This document shows positions 17,189 to 25,822 of a DNA stretch of 64,000 bases, in pieces. The position numbers were made by a program, and so were the translations under genes. The number at the start of each line of letters is the position of its first letter. The first letter of the stretch is position 1. This stretch comes from Pradoshia eiseniae (lineage in GTDB: Bacteria > Bacillota > Bacilli > Bacillales > Pradoshiaceae): the NCBI RefSeq assembly GCF_002946355.1, contig NZ_PKOZ01000003.1:117322-181321 (forward strand), read 5' to 3'. Under the pieces are notes generated by a model. The model ran no database searches. It was not told the origin of the DNA and saw nothing but the letters and a program-made list of their open reading frames with translations.

Positions 17189-17599
17189 TTACAATCTTTT
17201 TAGATTCTCATTGAGGATTTTCGTCTGGTATTTGAAATAGAGAAAAAACAATGTCCAGCTAACGATGTAAATAGCCAGAAATATTAAAAGCTGCTTGATT
17301 ATGATCGAAATGGAGACAGGAATCCAGCCAATCGTGAAGGATACAAGGAAGAAAAGCACACAAACTGTCAAAAAATGCAGCATGGTTTGTTGGATGAGAT
17401 TCCATTTTCTTATTTCGAAATAGAGGGGCGTGACGGTAAAAAACCATGAGCATATCATCATACCTGCTGCGTTTTTCCCAAATGATTCTGCATTAATCGT
17501 TTCAGCATTCGTCGAGATGATTCCTATACAAACCAGCAGCACATGAAGGAATCCTCCAAAAATAATCCCTATAAAGCTCCGATAAAGAAATGTTTTCAT
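17189..17599 (-). CDS. DUF3021-type membrane protein
   Basis: A 136-residue protein with four membrane segments and a basic C-terminus (KYQTKILNENLKRL). Its ATG overlaps the stop of the LytTR gene by 4 bases. LytTR regulators coupled to DUF3021 proteins are a common pair in Firmicutes; the membrane protein probably controls the regulator. No sequence-specific function can be given. Confidence 0.75.
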   Translation of the reverse strand: MKTFLYRSFIGIIFGGFLHVLLVCIGIISTNAETINAESFGKNAAGMMICSWFFTVTPLYFEIRKWNLIQQTMLHFLTVCVLFFLVSFTIGWIPVSISIIIKQLLIFLAIYIVSWTLFFLYFKYQTKILNENLKRL

Positions 17600-18054
17600 T
17601 TAGACTTCCTCCTGTTTATTCTTAATGCTTCTTTCATGATTGGCACATAGTTTCTTGATACATACTCCTTTTTGCCGGATTTAAAGTAAACACAGAGTGT
17701 TCCATTGAATGATGCTTCAAATCGGCTTAATTCATATAAATTAGCTATGGCTGATTTTGATAGACGAACGAAGGTATGTGATGGAAGGATGTCCTCCAGC
17801 TCATAAAGCTTTTCTTTGACTAAGAAAGAGCCTTCAGCTGTCACCGCTGCCACATAATCTTTCTCTGAATGAAAGAGATGAATATCAGCAAGGTTTAATA
17901 TATGCTGCATTTCTCCCTTTCTTCCGATTAAAAATGGACGTTCCCTCTCTTTGACAACATCCATAACCCCTTGGACATCCTCATTAATCTCAGGTGCTTC
18001 AATCGTCACTTTCGTTTCTTTGAATTCTTTGTCAATATTTAAAATCAGCCTCAA
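17596..18054 (-). CDS. LytTR-type DNA-binding regulator
   Basis: A 152-residue regulator with a C-terminal LytTR DNA-binding domain (about residues 50-148: ILNLADIHLFHSEKDYVAAV, FVRLSKSAIANLYELSRFEA, VSRNYVPIMKEAL) and a short N-terminal region in place of a receiver domain. TTG 18054 has AGGGGGAG 7 bases upstream. Together with the overlapping DUF3021 gene it forms a membrane-linked regulatory unit without a histidine kinase. Targets unknown; no transporter is adjacent. Confidence 0.82.
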   Translation of the reverse strand: MRLILNIDKEFKETKVTIEAPEINEDVQGVMDVVKERERPFLIGRKGEMQHILNLADIHLFHSEKDYVAAVTAEGSFLVKEKLYELEDILPSHTFVRLSKSAIANLYELSRFEASFNGTLCVYFKSGKKEYVSRNYVPIMKEALRINRRKSK

Positions 18055-18404
18055 AACTATACTCCCCCTCTTGCCTGCCTATCTGTTTATTTCCTTTCTA
18101 TTCCAATGGTAAGGAAATTCTCCTTTAAAGTCATCCCTCTTGCTATATGTGGTATGAAATAGGTGATATCCTGCAAAAAATGGCGGTTCACCTGCAGTTA
18201 GCTATTCTCTCCCCATCCCTTCGGACTAAGTTATTTGCCATACAAAAGGAGAACCTTCAGAAACATAAGTGATATTACCCATTACTTTCCGCATACACTC
18301 TAACCATTAATTAGACAAAAGATGATTCTTCCCACACTGTCTTGATTTATGAGTATTTTGTAGTATATGGATGATATGGCAAAAAATTTAAAGGAGCGTG
18401 TCAC
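18055..18404. other. Divergent intergenic region
   Basis: 350 bases between the LytTR gene and the secreted nuclease. I see no gene, RNA or clear operator; AAAGGAG for the nuclease lies at its right end. Confidence 0.4.
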
Positions 18405-20786
18405 ATGCCAACGTTTGTCAAGAACCGTGTATTCATTCCTGGTTTACTCTTTTTTCTCATTTGTTCCCTCCTGATCCCAGCGACAGGATCAAAGGCAGCA
18501 GCCCCCATTTCGGTTGCAGAAGCAATAGCCAATAATTCCGGGGAGGCTACCGTAAGCGGATACATTGTCGCTCATACAGCAGCTAGCAACAGCTATGATT
18601 TCGAAGCTCCATTTGGCAATGATTTTAATATTGCCTTAGCTGATTCGCCAAATGAACGAGATAACGCGAAGCTTTTGCCTGTTCAGCTTCCAGCAAGTTA
18701 TCGAGCCGAGTTCGGCCTGCAAACGAATCCGGACATTATCGGAAGCAAAGTTCAAGTTACTGGTAATCTCGAACCTTATTTCACTGTCCCAGGCTTAAAG
18801 AGCCCATCTGCCCTCATGTTTATAGAGGAAGGCGAACCCACTCCGCAGGCTGCAGCTCCTGTGAGTTCAGTCACTCCCGGAGCCGTCACTTCAGGGACGG
18901 AAATTATCTTGACAACCGAAACAGAGAACAGCGCCATATATTATACAATCGATGGCTCTGATCCGACCGAAGACAGCACTCGTTACGCTGGACCAATTCA
19001 AATTACAAAGGATACAACCATCAAAGCAGTTGTAATAGCTGATGGCTTAAAGAATAGTGAAATAACCTCTTTTGCGTACTATATCGCTTTAACTGGTTTA
19101 GACATTCATGATATCCAGGGGTCATCCCATTACTCCCCTTATGAGAATCAATATGTAGCTGATGTTGAAGGTGTTGTTACTTATGTTGCTGATGCAAACA
19201 ATGTATATATCCAATCGATTACACCTGACAAAAACCCATCCACTTCAGAGGGAATTCTTGTCTATAAACGGAACCATGGCCTCTCTTCCGGTGACGCTGT
19301 AAAGGTAAGTGGACAGGTGAAGGAATGGGTATTGGAAGGATACGCAGAAAAGTTAGAGACCGACCTTCCCGTGACAGAAATCAACGCTACTGCCATTACG
19401 GTTACAGCTGCAGGACAAGCGCTGCCAAAACCAGTTGAAATTAGCCCGCTTAAAGGACAGCCGACAAGGATTATCGATAACGACCAATTCAAAAGCTTTG
19501 ATCCATGGCAGGACGGTATTGATTATTACGAAAGCCTGGAGGGGATGCTCGTAAAGGTGGCAAAGCCTAAGGTTATCGCTCCACAGGATTATGGCGAATT
19601 ATATGTCGTCTCCAAATACACACTCTTAAATACTTTAGCCGGAGGACTGAGGATCTCTGAGAATGACTATAATCCAGAACGTTTAATCATTGATATTGAT
19701 GACTCTTCCTTCGTAACAAAAACAGGCGATTCCTTTACTGGAGATATCACGGGTGTCGTTAGTTACGGATTCAGCAATTACAAGATTTTCTCAGACCGAG
19801 ATAGCTTACCGGATTTAAAGGAAGGCGGCCTAAAACAAGAGAAAACAAAATTTAGGGAGCATTCGAAGAAGCTCACTGTCGCCTCTTATAACGTCGAGAA
19901 CTTCTCCCCAAAAACAGGTGCGGAAAAGACAATGAAGCTTGCCAAAGCAATTGCTGAAAACTTAAATCAGCCGGATATTGTTGGGCTGACAGAGGTGCAG
20001 GACAATGACGGTGCAACCAACAGCGGCAATACGGATGCAAGTGCAAGCTATCAGGCATTGATTGATAAGATCAAGGAACTGGGCGGACCAACCTATGCTT
20101 ATACAGATATTGCTCCAAACAATAATGAAGACGGCGGAGCACCTGGCGCCAATATTCGCGTCGGCTTCCTTTATAACCCTGAACGCGTCTCTCTTGTGGA
20201 CGCTCCAAAAGGGACCGCAAATGAGGCAACAGCTTATGAGGACGGAAAGCTCACCTTAAATCCTGGGCGCATCGACCCTGAAAATGATGCATTTTCTGAG
20301 AGCCGCAAACCGCTGGCCGCTCAATTCACGTTTAATGGAGATGACGTGATTGTCATTGCGAATCATTTTAATTCCAAGGGTGGCGACCTACCTTTATTCG
20401 GAAAAACACAGCCAGCTGTCTTATCGAGCGAGGAACAGCGCATTCAAATTGCCGGCATCGTCAACCAGTTCATCAAGGATATCCAGTCTCAAGATAAAAA
20501 TGCGAATATAATCGCTCTTGGTGATATGAATGACTTTGAATTCACGGAGACACTCACCACCCTAAAAGGCAAGGAAATGACAAATATGATTGACCTTATC
20601 CCTTCGATTGACCGGTACACCTATGCCTATCAAGGCAATTTACAAGTGCTTGATCATATCCTGGTATCGAAAAAACTTACACTTCGAACAGCTGTAGATA
20701 TTGTCCATATTAATGCAGCTTTCATGGAAGAGCATGGGCGTGCGAGCGATCATGATCCTGTCTTAATTCAGACCATGCTGAAGTAG
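18405..20786 (+). CDS. Large secreted multidomain nuclease (endonuclease/exonuclease/phosphatase fold)
   Basis: 793 residues. A signal peptide (to about residue 32, ending SKAAAP) directs export. An OB-like domain follows (about 33-140), then a chitobiase-C-terminal-like beta domain (about 150-226, AIYYTIDGSDPTEDSTRYAG), a second OB-like domain (230-470), and a metal-dependent nuclease domain from about 488: ASYNVENF, GLTEVQD, NHFNSKGG, GDMNDFE, LDHILVS and SDHDPV, covering the catalytic Asn, Glu, Asp and His. This resembles YhcR-type extracellular nucleases without a 5'-nucleotidase domain. No LPXTG or membrane anchor at the C-terminus, so it is probably released. AAAGGAG precedes the ATG. 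Likely role: degrading extracellular DNA or RNA for nutrients. Confidence 0.82.
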   Translation: MPTFVKNRVFIPGLLFFLICSLLIPATGSKAAAPISVAEAIANNSGEATVSGYIVAHTAASNSYDFEAPFGNDFNIALADSPNERDNAKLLPVQLPASYRAEFGLQTNPDIIGSKVQVTGNLEPYFTVPGLKSPSALMFIEEGEPTPQAAAPVSSVTPGAVTSGTEIILTTETENSAIYYTIDGSDPTEDSTRYAGPIQITKDTTIKAVVIADGLKNSEITSFAYYIALTGLDIHDIQGSSHYSPYENQYVADVEGVVTYVADANNVYIQSITPDKNPSTSEGILVYKRNHGLSSGDAVKVSGQVKEWVLEGYAEKLETDLPVTEINATAITVTAAGQALPKPVEISPLKGQPTRIIDNDQFKSFDPWQDGIDYYESLEGMLVKVAKPKVIAPQDYGELYVVSKYTLLNTLAGGLRISENDYNPERLIIDIDDSSFVTKTGDSFTGDITGVVSYGFSNYKIFSDRDSLPDLKEGGLKQEKTKFREHSKKLTVASYNVENFSPKTGAEKTMKLAKAIAENLNQPDIVGLTEVQDNDGATNSGNTDASASYQALIDKIKELGGPTYAYTDIAPNNNEDGGAPGANIRVGFLYNPERVSLVDAPKGTANEATAYEDGKLTLNPGRIDPENDAFSESRKPLAAQFTFNGDDVIVIANHFNSKGGDLPLFGKTQPAVLSSEEQRIQIAGIVNQFIKDIQSQDKNANIIALGDMNDFEFTETLTTLKGKEMTNMIDLIPSIDRYTYAYQGNLQVLDHILVSKKLTLRTAVDIVHINAAFMEEHGRASDHDPVLIQTMLK

Positions 20787-20813
20787 ACCGAACCTTATTG
20801 ACCAGTCTTAATA

Positions 20814-20848
20814 GAAGAAGAGAAGGCGACATGCCCTCTCTTCTTTTT
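20814..20848 (+). terminator. Terminator of the nuclease gene
   Basis: AGAAGAAGAGAAGGC pairs, with two mismatches, with GCCCTCTCTTCTT, followed by TTTTTT. Confidence 0.75.
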
Positions 20849-20987
20849 TTGCTTTCATATACCTTGACCGCTTTTAATATACGCGTTATACTTTATAATG
20901 TAGTATCCATAACTACATATTAACAATATCTAAGACAAAATATATATATATGTATATTACGACCTATCAATGAAAGAAGGAATCAAA

Positions 20988-21635
20988 ATGAATGAAACCC
21001 ATGTCTTTACGAAAAAGGAAGAAATCGTCAACGCGATCACTCATGGCTTAGGAGCCTTGCTGAGCATAGCTGCACTCGTGTTGTTGATCAGCTATTCTGC
21101 CCAATACGGAACAGCTTGGCATGTGGTCAGCTTCACCATCTTCGGCAGCACCATGCTATTAATGTATCTTTGTTCTACCCTCGTCCATAGCCTGCCTGAA
21201 GGAAAACTAAAGGACCTATTCCAAATTTTCGACCATACCTCTATCTATTTCTTTATTGCCGGTACGTATACGCCCTTCTTATTCATTGCCCTTGACGGAT
21301 GGACACGCTGGACAATCTTTGGGATTGTCTGGGGAATTGCTCTTGGCGGTACGGTTTTTAAATCCTTCTTCGTGAAGAAATATATGCTGTTCTCTACCAT
21401 TCTGTATATTGTCATGGGCTGGATGATTGTCTTTGCTTGGAAGCCATTGACTGTCTTTCTCGCCCCTAATGGAATTGTCTTGCTGGTCACTGGAGGCATA
21501 TTATATACAGCTGGATCTGTTTTTTATGTATGGCGGGGATTTAAGCACCACCATGCCATTTGGCACCTATTTGTTCTAGCCGGGAGTGCCTGTCACTTCC
21601 TCTGTATTTTTATCTATTTATTGCCTTGGTCATAA
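20988..21635 (+). CDS. yplQ: Hemolysin III / PAQR-family membrane protein
   Basis: A 215-residue protein with seven membrane segments. Family marks: ITHGLGALLS near the N-terminus, FDHTSIYFFIAGTYTPF in the third to fourth segment and HHHAIWHLFVLAGSACHF near the end, whose His and Asp residues form the putative metal site of PAQR proteins. Start at ATG 20988 (MNETHVF) after AAGGA; an in-frame ATG at 20970 has no site. The physiological role of these proteins in Bacillus is unclear; they are named for a weak haemolytic effect. Confidence 0.85.
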   Translation: MNETHVFTKKEEIVNAITHGLGALLSIAALVLLISYSAQYGTAWHVVSFTIFGSTMLLMYLCSTLVHSLPEGKLKDLFQIFDHTSIYFFIAGTYTPFLFIALDGWTRWTIFGIVWGIALGGTVFKSFFVKKYMLFSTILYIVMGWMIVFAWKPLTVFLAPNGIVLLVTGGILYTAGSVFYVWRGFKHHHAIWHLFVLAGSACHFLCIFIYLLPWS

Positions 21636-21644
21636 CCACATCAA

Positions 21645-21676
21645 AAAAGGACTTCAGAGTGATCTGGAGTCCTTTT
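21645..21676. terminator. Terminator of the hemolysin III gene
   Basis: AAAAGGACTTCAGA pairs with TCTGGAGTCCTTTT (one mismatch) around a GTGA loop, followed by CTTT. Confidence 0.8.
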
Positions 21677-21683
21677 CTTTAGG

Positions 21684-21863
21684 TTAGCCAAGCCGCCCGC
21701 GGATGCTTTTCAGCCATTTGAGCGCCTCTTTATTCTTTTTCAGCATCTTTGGATTGCGTGCCAATGTCGTATACGGCTTTTTCTTTAGTTTATTTTCTTC
21801 TTTTCTTGTTCCCACTCGCCTTCTTGCTCCATTCTTCGCTGCTTTTCTATAGGTTATGCTCAA
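21684..21863 (-). CDS. Possible small, very basic protein
   Basis: A frame from TTG 21863 (59 residues) or GTG 21815 (43 residues, AAGAAGG nearby) ends LKWLKSIRGRLG. It is extremely rich in Lys and Arg. The start is uncertain and no family is recognised. The composition would suit a nucleic-acid-binding peptide. The rest of 21864-21976 holds nothing visible. Confidence 0.3.
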   Translation of the reverse strand: MSITYRKAAKNGARRRVGTRKEENKLKKKPYTTLARNPKMLKKNKEALKWLKSIRGRLG

Positions 21864-21976
21864 TTAATGAGAATACCCACTAATATTTTGTTATCAATTG
21901 TATGTAAAGTCATAGGGAAACAAAAAAGGGGCAGAATCAAAGGAATCCCGCACCTTAAAATCTTTGTTATTGGTCC

Positions 21977-22159
21977 TTATTTGACCGATTGAATATAGGC
22001 TAAAGCCTTTTTATTCAGCTCTTTTAATCTTTTTGTCTGCTTGCTCATTGACTTATTGGAGAGATGTGTCCGCTTGACGCCAATTGAAGAACCGCTTGCG
22101 AGTAAGTCCGACTGATTTACCGTCTCGATATTCATCCGCTCTCTTCGTCTTTGTTTCAT
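21977..22159 (-). CDS. Small basic protein behind the SpoIISA-like gene, candidate antitoxin
   Basis: 60 residues, hydrophilic and basic, starting MKQRRRERMNIETVNQ and ending in a helix LKELNKKALAYIQSVK. ATG 22159 has AGGGGG 8 bases upstream. It follows the SpoIISA-like gene by 47 bases on the same strand, exactly where SpoIISB antitoxin genes lie. SpoIISB of B. subtilis is also a ~56-residue, basic, largely unfolded protein with a comparable C-terminal helix; sequence similarity here is weak. Role as antitoxin is inferred from place and size. Confidence 0.5.
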   Translation of the reverse strand: MKQRRRERMNIETVNQSDLLASGSSIGVKRTHLSNKSMSKQTKRLKELNKKALAYIQSVK

Positions 22160-22206
22160 TTCGAATCCCCCTAGCCAATTCATCCTCCTATTATTATACC
22201 ATCATT

Positions 22207-23004
22207 TTACATAAATGAATCATATATATGTACCAAATTTGCCGCATGAATCCCGTCTATTTCAATTGGACTGCCTTTCCCCTTCTTAATTACGACAATG
22301 AAGTGGTACTCGGGAAGCTGTATAGGGACAATGAAGGTCTCCTCCTCCTCAAGAGTGATGATTTCACTGTTATAGATGGAGGCAATATACTCTTCAAGCT
22401 TTGATTCCTCCAACCCTATATTATGAATATCATTCATAAGCAGCAGCTCCTGGCGAATTTTCTCTTGGATAGAAACCTCCAGGTCCGAACTATAATTAAT
22501 ATCATATTGCCGTACATCGAGCATTAGTCCAAAACGGTCTCCATATTGCTGCAAATATTGTTCAAGTTCAGTCATATACTCTTCATTCGTCTCAGGTATT
22601 GGTTTCTTTGCGAAGTAATAAATCGCATCCTGTACCAAGTAGGACATAAAGCTAACCTTTGCCATTGTGTCTCTGATCAGCCGCTCATTCTCTTTCAGCG
22701 TTTCTTCAAGGAGTTCGGATCCGTTCAGAAATTCAGCCTGCCAAATTCTCAAGATGCTAGGTGTCAAAAGGACAGCTAAGTCAGTAAACACGACAATGGA
22801 TGCCAAGCTCACGACATATGGCCAATCATCAAGGTCAAGACCCCCAAAAACGACCCCGCTGCCAGTTGTTGCAATGAAGATTGTATATAATATTCGCCTG
22901 TGTTTCTTTAAATTCAAGTCAAATTGACTTGGCTTCAGTATCGCGCTCAAGCAAGAATAAATCGCAAATAGGACGATGAGTGCAACGCAAATTTTCCCTA
23001 CCAT
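22207..23004 (-). CDS. SpoIISA-like toxin of a toxin-antitoxin pair
   Basis: 265 residues: three membrane segments in the first 95 residues (ICVALIVLFAIYSCL, ILYTIFIATTGSGVV, VVSLASIVVFTDLAVLL), then a soluble cytoplasmic domain from about 105 (ELLEETLKENERLIRD ... YLQQYGDRFGLMLDVRQY ... PEYHFIVVIKK). This layout and the C-terminal GAF-like region match SpoIISA, which permeabilises the membrane unless bound by SpoIISB. Start set at 23004, where AGGGGAG lies 6 bases upstream; several upstream ATGs lack sites. The length compares with about 248 for B. subtilis SpoIISA. Pairs with the small gene at 21977-22159. Confidence 0.7.
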   Translation of the reverse strand: MVGKICVALIVLFAIYSCLSAILKPSQFDLNLKKHRRILYTIFIATTGSGVVFGGLDLDDWPYVVSLASIVVFTDLAVLLTPSILRIWQAEFLNGSELLEETLKENERLIRDTMAKVSFMSYLVQDAIYYFAKKPIPETNEEYMTELEQYLQQYGDRFGLMLDVRQYDINYSSDLEVSIQEKIRQELLLMNDIHNIGLEESKLEEYIASIYNSEIITLEEEETFIVPIQLPEYHFIVVIKKGKGSPIEIDGIHAANLVHIYDSFM

Positions 23005-23181
23005 CAGCATCTCCCCTGAATTTGTATTCAACAACTCCATTGTACCATTAATTACCAACATATGAATTGTCATAGCAGTAGGACATTCGATTGGTTTTTA
23101 GACATGTCCCTTCCATATTTTTGATTGTTTTAGGAAATCATGGGTAATGTATAAACTATATTGGAAAACCGGAGGTGCATT

Positions 23182-24711
23182 ATGTCGAAGATCCCAACGT
23201 ATTCAAAATCTTATTGGACAGAATATATCGACCGCAAGGAAGCGCACTCTTACCCCCAGGCTGTAAAGGATAACGAAACAGAAATCGTCATCATCGGTGC
23301 AGGTATCGTTGGTGTCCTGTCTGCTTACGAACTTGCCAAAAGAGGGCGTAAAGTCATCCTGCTTGAAGCAGACCGAATCCTCTATGGAACGACAGGACAT
23401 ACAACAGCCAAAATAACGGCCCAGCATGGCCTATTCTATGATGAGCTTATTCGAAAATCAGGCGAAGAGGCTGCAAAACTTTACTATAAAGCAAATATGG
23501 ATGGCTTGAATTATATAAGACAAGTCATAAAGGAAGAGAACATCGATTGTGACTTCTCAGAGCAGACAGCCTACACCTATGCGGTAACAGACGAGTATGA
23601 TGAAAAAATCAAAGCTGAATTCAAGGCATACGAGAAGCTTGGCATTGATGGAGAGCTTCTCTCCGAATTGCCGCTTCCTTTCCAGATTAAATCAGCTGTA
23701 TCGATGAATGGGCAAGCTCAGTTTCATCCACTCAAGCTATTAAGCAATTTGTTAGTTTCATTCGAACAATTAGGCGGAGCCATCTATGAGCAGTCACCTG
23801 TCAAAGATATTGAAGAAGATGATTCTGGCCTTCATGCGATTCTTAAAAATGGACATCGTATAAGCGGACAGAAAATCATCATAGCCACTCATTATCCTTT
23901 TTACGATATGTTGGGCTTGTATTTCTCCAGGCTCCACCCGATGCGCTCCTATATCGTCGCGGCAACGGTTGAAGAGGAAATTCCAGACGGGATGTATATT
24001 AGTGCTGATCAGCCTACACGCTCACTTCGCTACACAGATTATGATGGAAGGAAGCTGTTGCTCATTGGCGGAGAAAGCCATAAAACAGGTCAATCTGAAG
24101 ATGAATTATCCTGTTATAACGCTCTGGAATCCTTCACAAAGGATTATTTCACCGTAGATGATTTTCCTTACCGATGGTCAGCACAGGACTTGGTTACCTT
24201 GGATAAGCTTCCGTATATCGGGCAATATTCCTCATCAAAGGAGAACCTCTTCATTGCGACAGGATTTGGAAAATGGGGGATGTCAAATGGCGCCGTAGCC
24301 TCCATGCTTCTATGCGATTTAGCAACTGACCAGGAAAATCCGTATGAAGAATTGTTTTCACCAAGCCGTTCTGAGACAAACCTGCAGAGTGCTTCAACCT
24401 TCGTGAAGGAGAATGCAAATGTAGCCAAGGAATTAATCAAAGGAAAAATAAGTCCAGATGATGTTGATCCAAATGATTTAAAACCAAATGAAGGCGGTCA
24501 TATAAAATTCAAGGGCAAGCGAGCCGGTGCTTACCGAGATGAGAATGGCTCTTTATGCATCTTGGATACGACATGCACCCATATGGGCTGCGAGGTAAAC
24601 TGGAATAGCGGCGAACGCTCATGGGATTGTCCATGTCACGGCTCGCGCTTTGACACTAATGGGGAGGTACTCGAAGGTCCTGCCGTTGACCCGTTAAAAA
24701 AGCTCAATTAG
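23182..24711 (+). CDS. yhfW: FAD-dependent oxidoreductase with C-terminal Rieske [2Fe-2S] domain
   Basis: 509 residues. An N-terminal D-amino-acid-oxidase-type FAD domain (IIGAGIVGVLSAYELAKRG at about 33-51, GTTGHTTAKITAQHG next) occupies the first 380 residues. A Rieske domain forms the last ~90: CTHMGC and CPCHGSRFD give the two Cys and two His ligands of a [2Fe-2S] cluster. Start at ATG 23182 with GGAGGTG upstream. Like YhfW of B. subtilis; substrate unknown. Probably a cytoplasmic electron-transfer dehydrogenase. Single gene with its own terminator. Confidence 0.88.
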   Translation: MSKIPTYSKSYWTEYIDRKEAHSYPQAVKDNETEIVIIGAGIVGVLSAYELAKRGRKVILLEADRILYGTTGHTTAKITAQHGLFYDELIRKSGEEAAKLYYKANMDGLNYIRQVIKEENIDCDFSEQTAYTYAVTDEYDEKIKAEFKAYEKLGIDGELLSELPLPFQIKSAVSMNGQAQFHPLKLLSNLLVSFEQLGGAIYEQSPVKDIEEDDSGLHAILKNGHRISGQKIIIATHYPFYDMLGLYFSRLHPMRSYIVAATVEEEIPDGMYISADQPTRSLRYTDYDGRKLLLIGGESHKTGQSEDELSCYNALESFTKDYFTVDDFPYRWSAQDLVTLDKLPYIGQYSSSKENLFIATGFGKWGMSNGAVASMLLCDLATDQENPYEELFSPSRSETNLQSASTFVKENANVAKELIKGKISPDDVDPNDLKPNEGGHIKFKGKRAGAYRDENGSLCILDTTCTHMGCEVNWNSGERSWDCPCHGSRFDTNGEVLEGPAVDPLKKLN

Positions 24712-24739
24712 CTAAAAAGACACTGAGAACATATAAAAT

Positions 24740-24790
24740 ACCCTATCAGATAGACACTTTGAAAAAAGGTCAACTGATAGGGTTCTTTGT
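24740..24790 (+). terminator. Terminator of the yhfW-like gene
   Basis: ACCCTATCAG (24740-24749) pairs with CTGATAGGGT (24774-24783) across a 24-base loop, followed by TCTTTGTTT. The region to 25002 holds no other recognisable feature. Confidence 0.65.
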
Positions 24791-25002
24791 TTATCATGAG
24801 CGTTTGTTCCTTCAAGCCGGGCATTTCCAGCTTGCAACTTCAAATTTCATGTTACCATATACGCCTCTTCGTTAAGATAACCGTTACTACATTCTTCACA
24901 GCTCGGGACTTGTCCCCTATAGACAGCTCCCATACTAGTTACGTGGATTTATATCAATTTTATGTTTGATATCATCTCCATACCATATTATAGCGGGGAG
25001 TA

Positions 25003-25449
25003 TTATTCGCTTAACTTCTTCATTTCGGTTAACAGATCATTATAAACAGCTATTTCCTCCAATAAACCAATCTCCGAAAGTAATTCTGTGCTTAATGTTC
25101 CCGTCTCGATTTTTTCTAAATACAGCTCAATCTTGCTTGTTAGTTCCTTATTATGCTCGACCACCTGATTATGGATATCATCTAACATAGCTGGTGCTTC
25201 AAGTACATTAAACCCTTCAATTTCGCTTTGCATTTCCGTTAGTAATTCTTCTAATTGGATTTTTGAATTCAAATCGGTTACGGCGGCTTCTGCAACAGCA
25301 GGTAATTCGTCTGCGAATTGATTTAAATCATCAATGTAATCTGTCGCTTCCGTCACATAATTCAAAGAATCTGATACTTCTTCTATTGCTGAACAACCCG
25401 TTAGAAAAATGACCATGGGCAAAACAAGCATAGATAATAATTTCTTCAT
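25003..25449 (-). CDS. Small lipoprotein, DUF6376-like
   Basis: 148 residues. Lipoprotein signal MKKLLSMLVLPMVIFLTGC with Cys at position 19 as lipidation site, followed by a helical, acidic domain (YVTEATDYIDDLNQFADELP, LLTEMQSEIEGFNVLEAP) typical of the DUF6376 lipoproteins of Bacillus. Start at ATG 25449 after GGGGG; the longer frame to 25515 has no site and would bury the signal. Attached to the outer membrane face; function unknown. Confidence 0.72.
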   Translation of the reverse strand: MKKLLSMLVLPMVIFLTGCSAIEEVSDSLNYVTEATDYIDDLNQFADELPAVAEAAVTDLNSKIQLEELLTEMQSEIEGFNVLEAPAMLDDIHNQVVEHNKELTSKIELYLEKIETGTLSTELLSEIGLLEEIAVYNDLLTEMKKLSE

Positions 25450-25722
25450 TCTTTTCCCCCATTCATTCGTCAGTAAGACAAAATATTTATTGAAAACACT
25501 CTCTTCAAGCAACAATGAATGTTTATATCCTTTTTAAATTTAATAAATGAATTGCGCCAAACCATATAACTATTTTACAACTTTCGGAAGTAAGAAGCGC
25601 TATAATTGCTCAAACATAAGGATAATCAATTAACCAAAAATAACGATTGTAGATCCATTTAGTAAGTTTTCTTCACGATATTCCCGCTTCTCCACTGCAA
25701 CAATTATCATGGCTAAGGAAAT
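25450..25722. other. Intergenic region
   Basis: AT-rich, between a lipoprotein gene reading left and the catalase terminator. No gene, RNA or clear operator seen. Confidence 0.4.
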
Positions 25723-25723
25723 G

Positions 25724-25758
25724 AAAAAGCTGCCGCCTGTAAAAACAGACAGCAGCTT
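25724..25758 (-). terminator. Terminator of the catalase gene
   Basis: On the minus strand AAGCTGC-CTGT pairs internally with ACAG-GCAGCTT (25727-25758) and is followed by TTTTT. It lies 65 bases after the catalase stop. Confidence 0.75.
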
Positions 25759-25822
25759 CTATAAGGTATCTCAGCTTTCTCAATTGACTTTATCATCTTC
25801 GCGATTCAAAGAGTCTTACTTA

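Noticed and set aside
24787-25190. Two short plus-strand frames after the yhfW-like gene
   Set aside because: No ribosome binding sites, improbable composition, and partly antisense to the lipoprotein gene.
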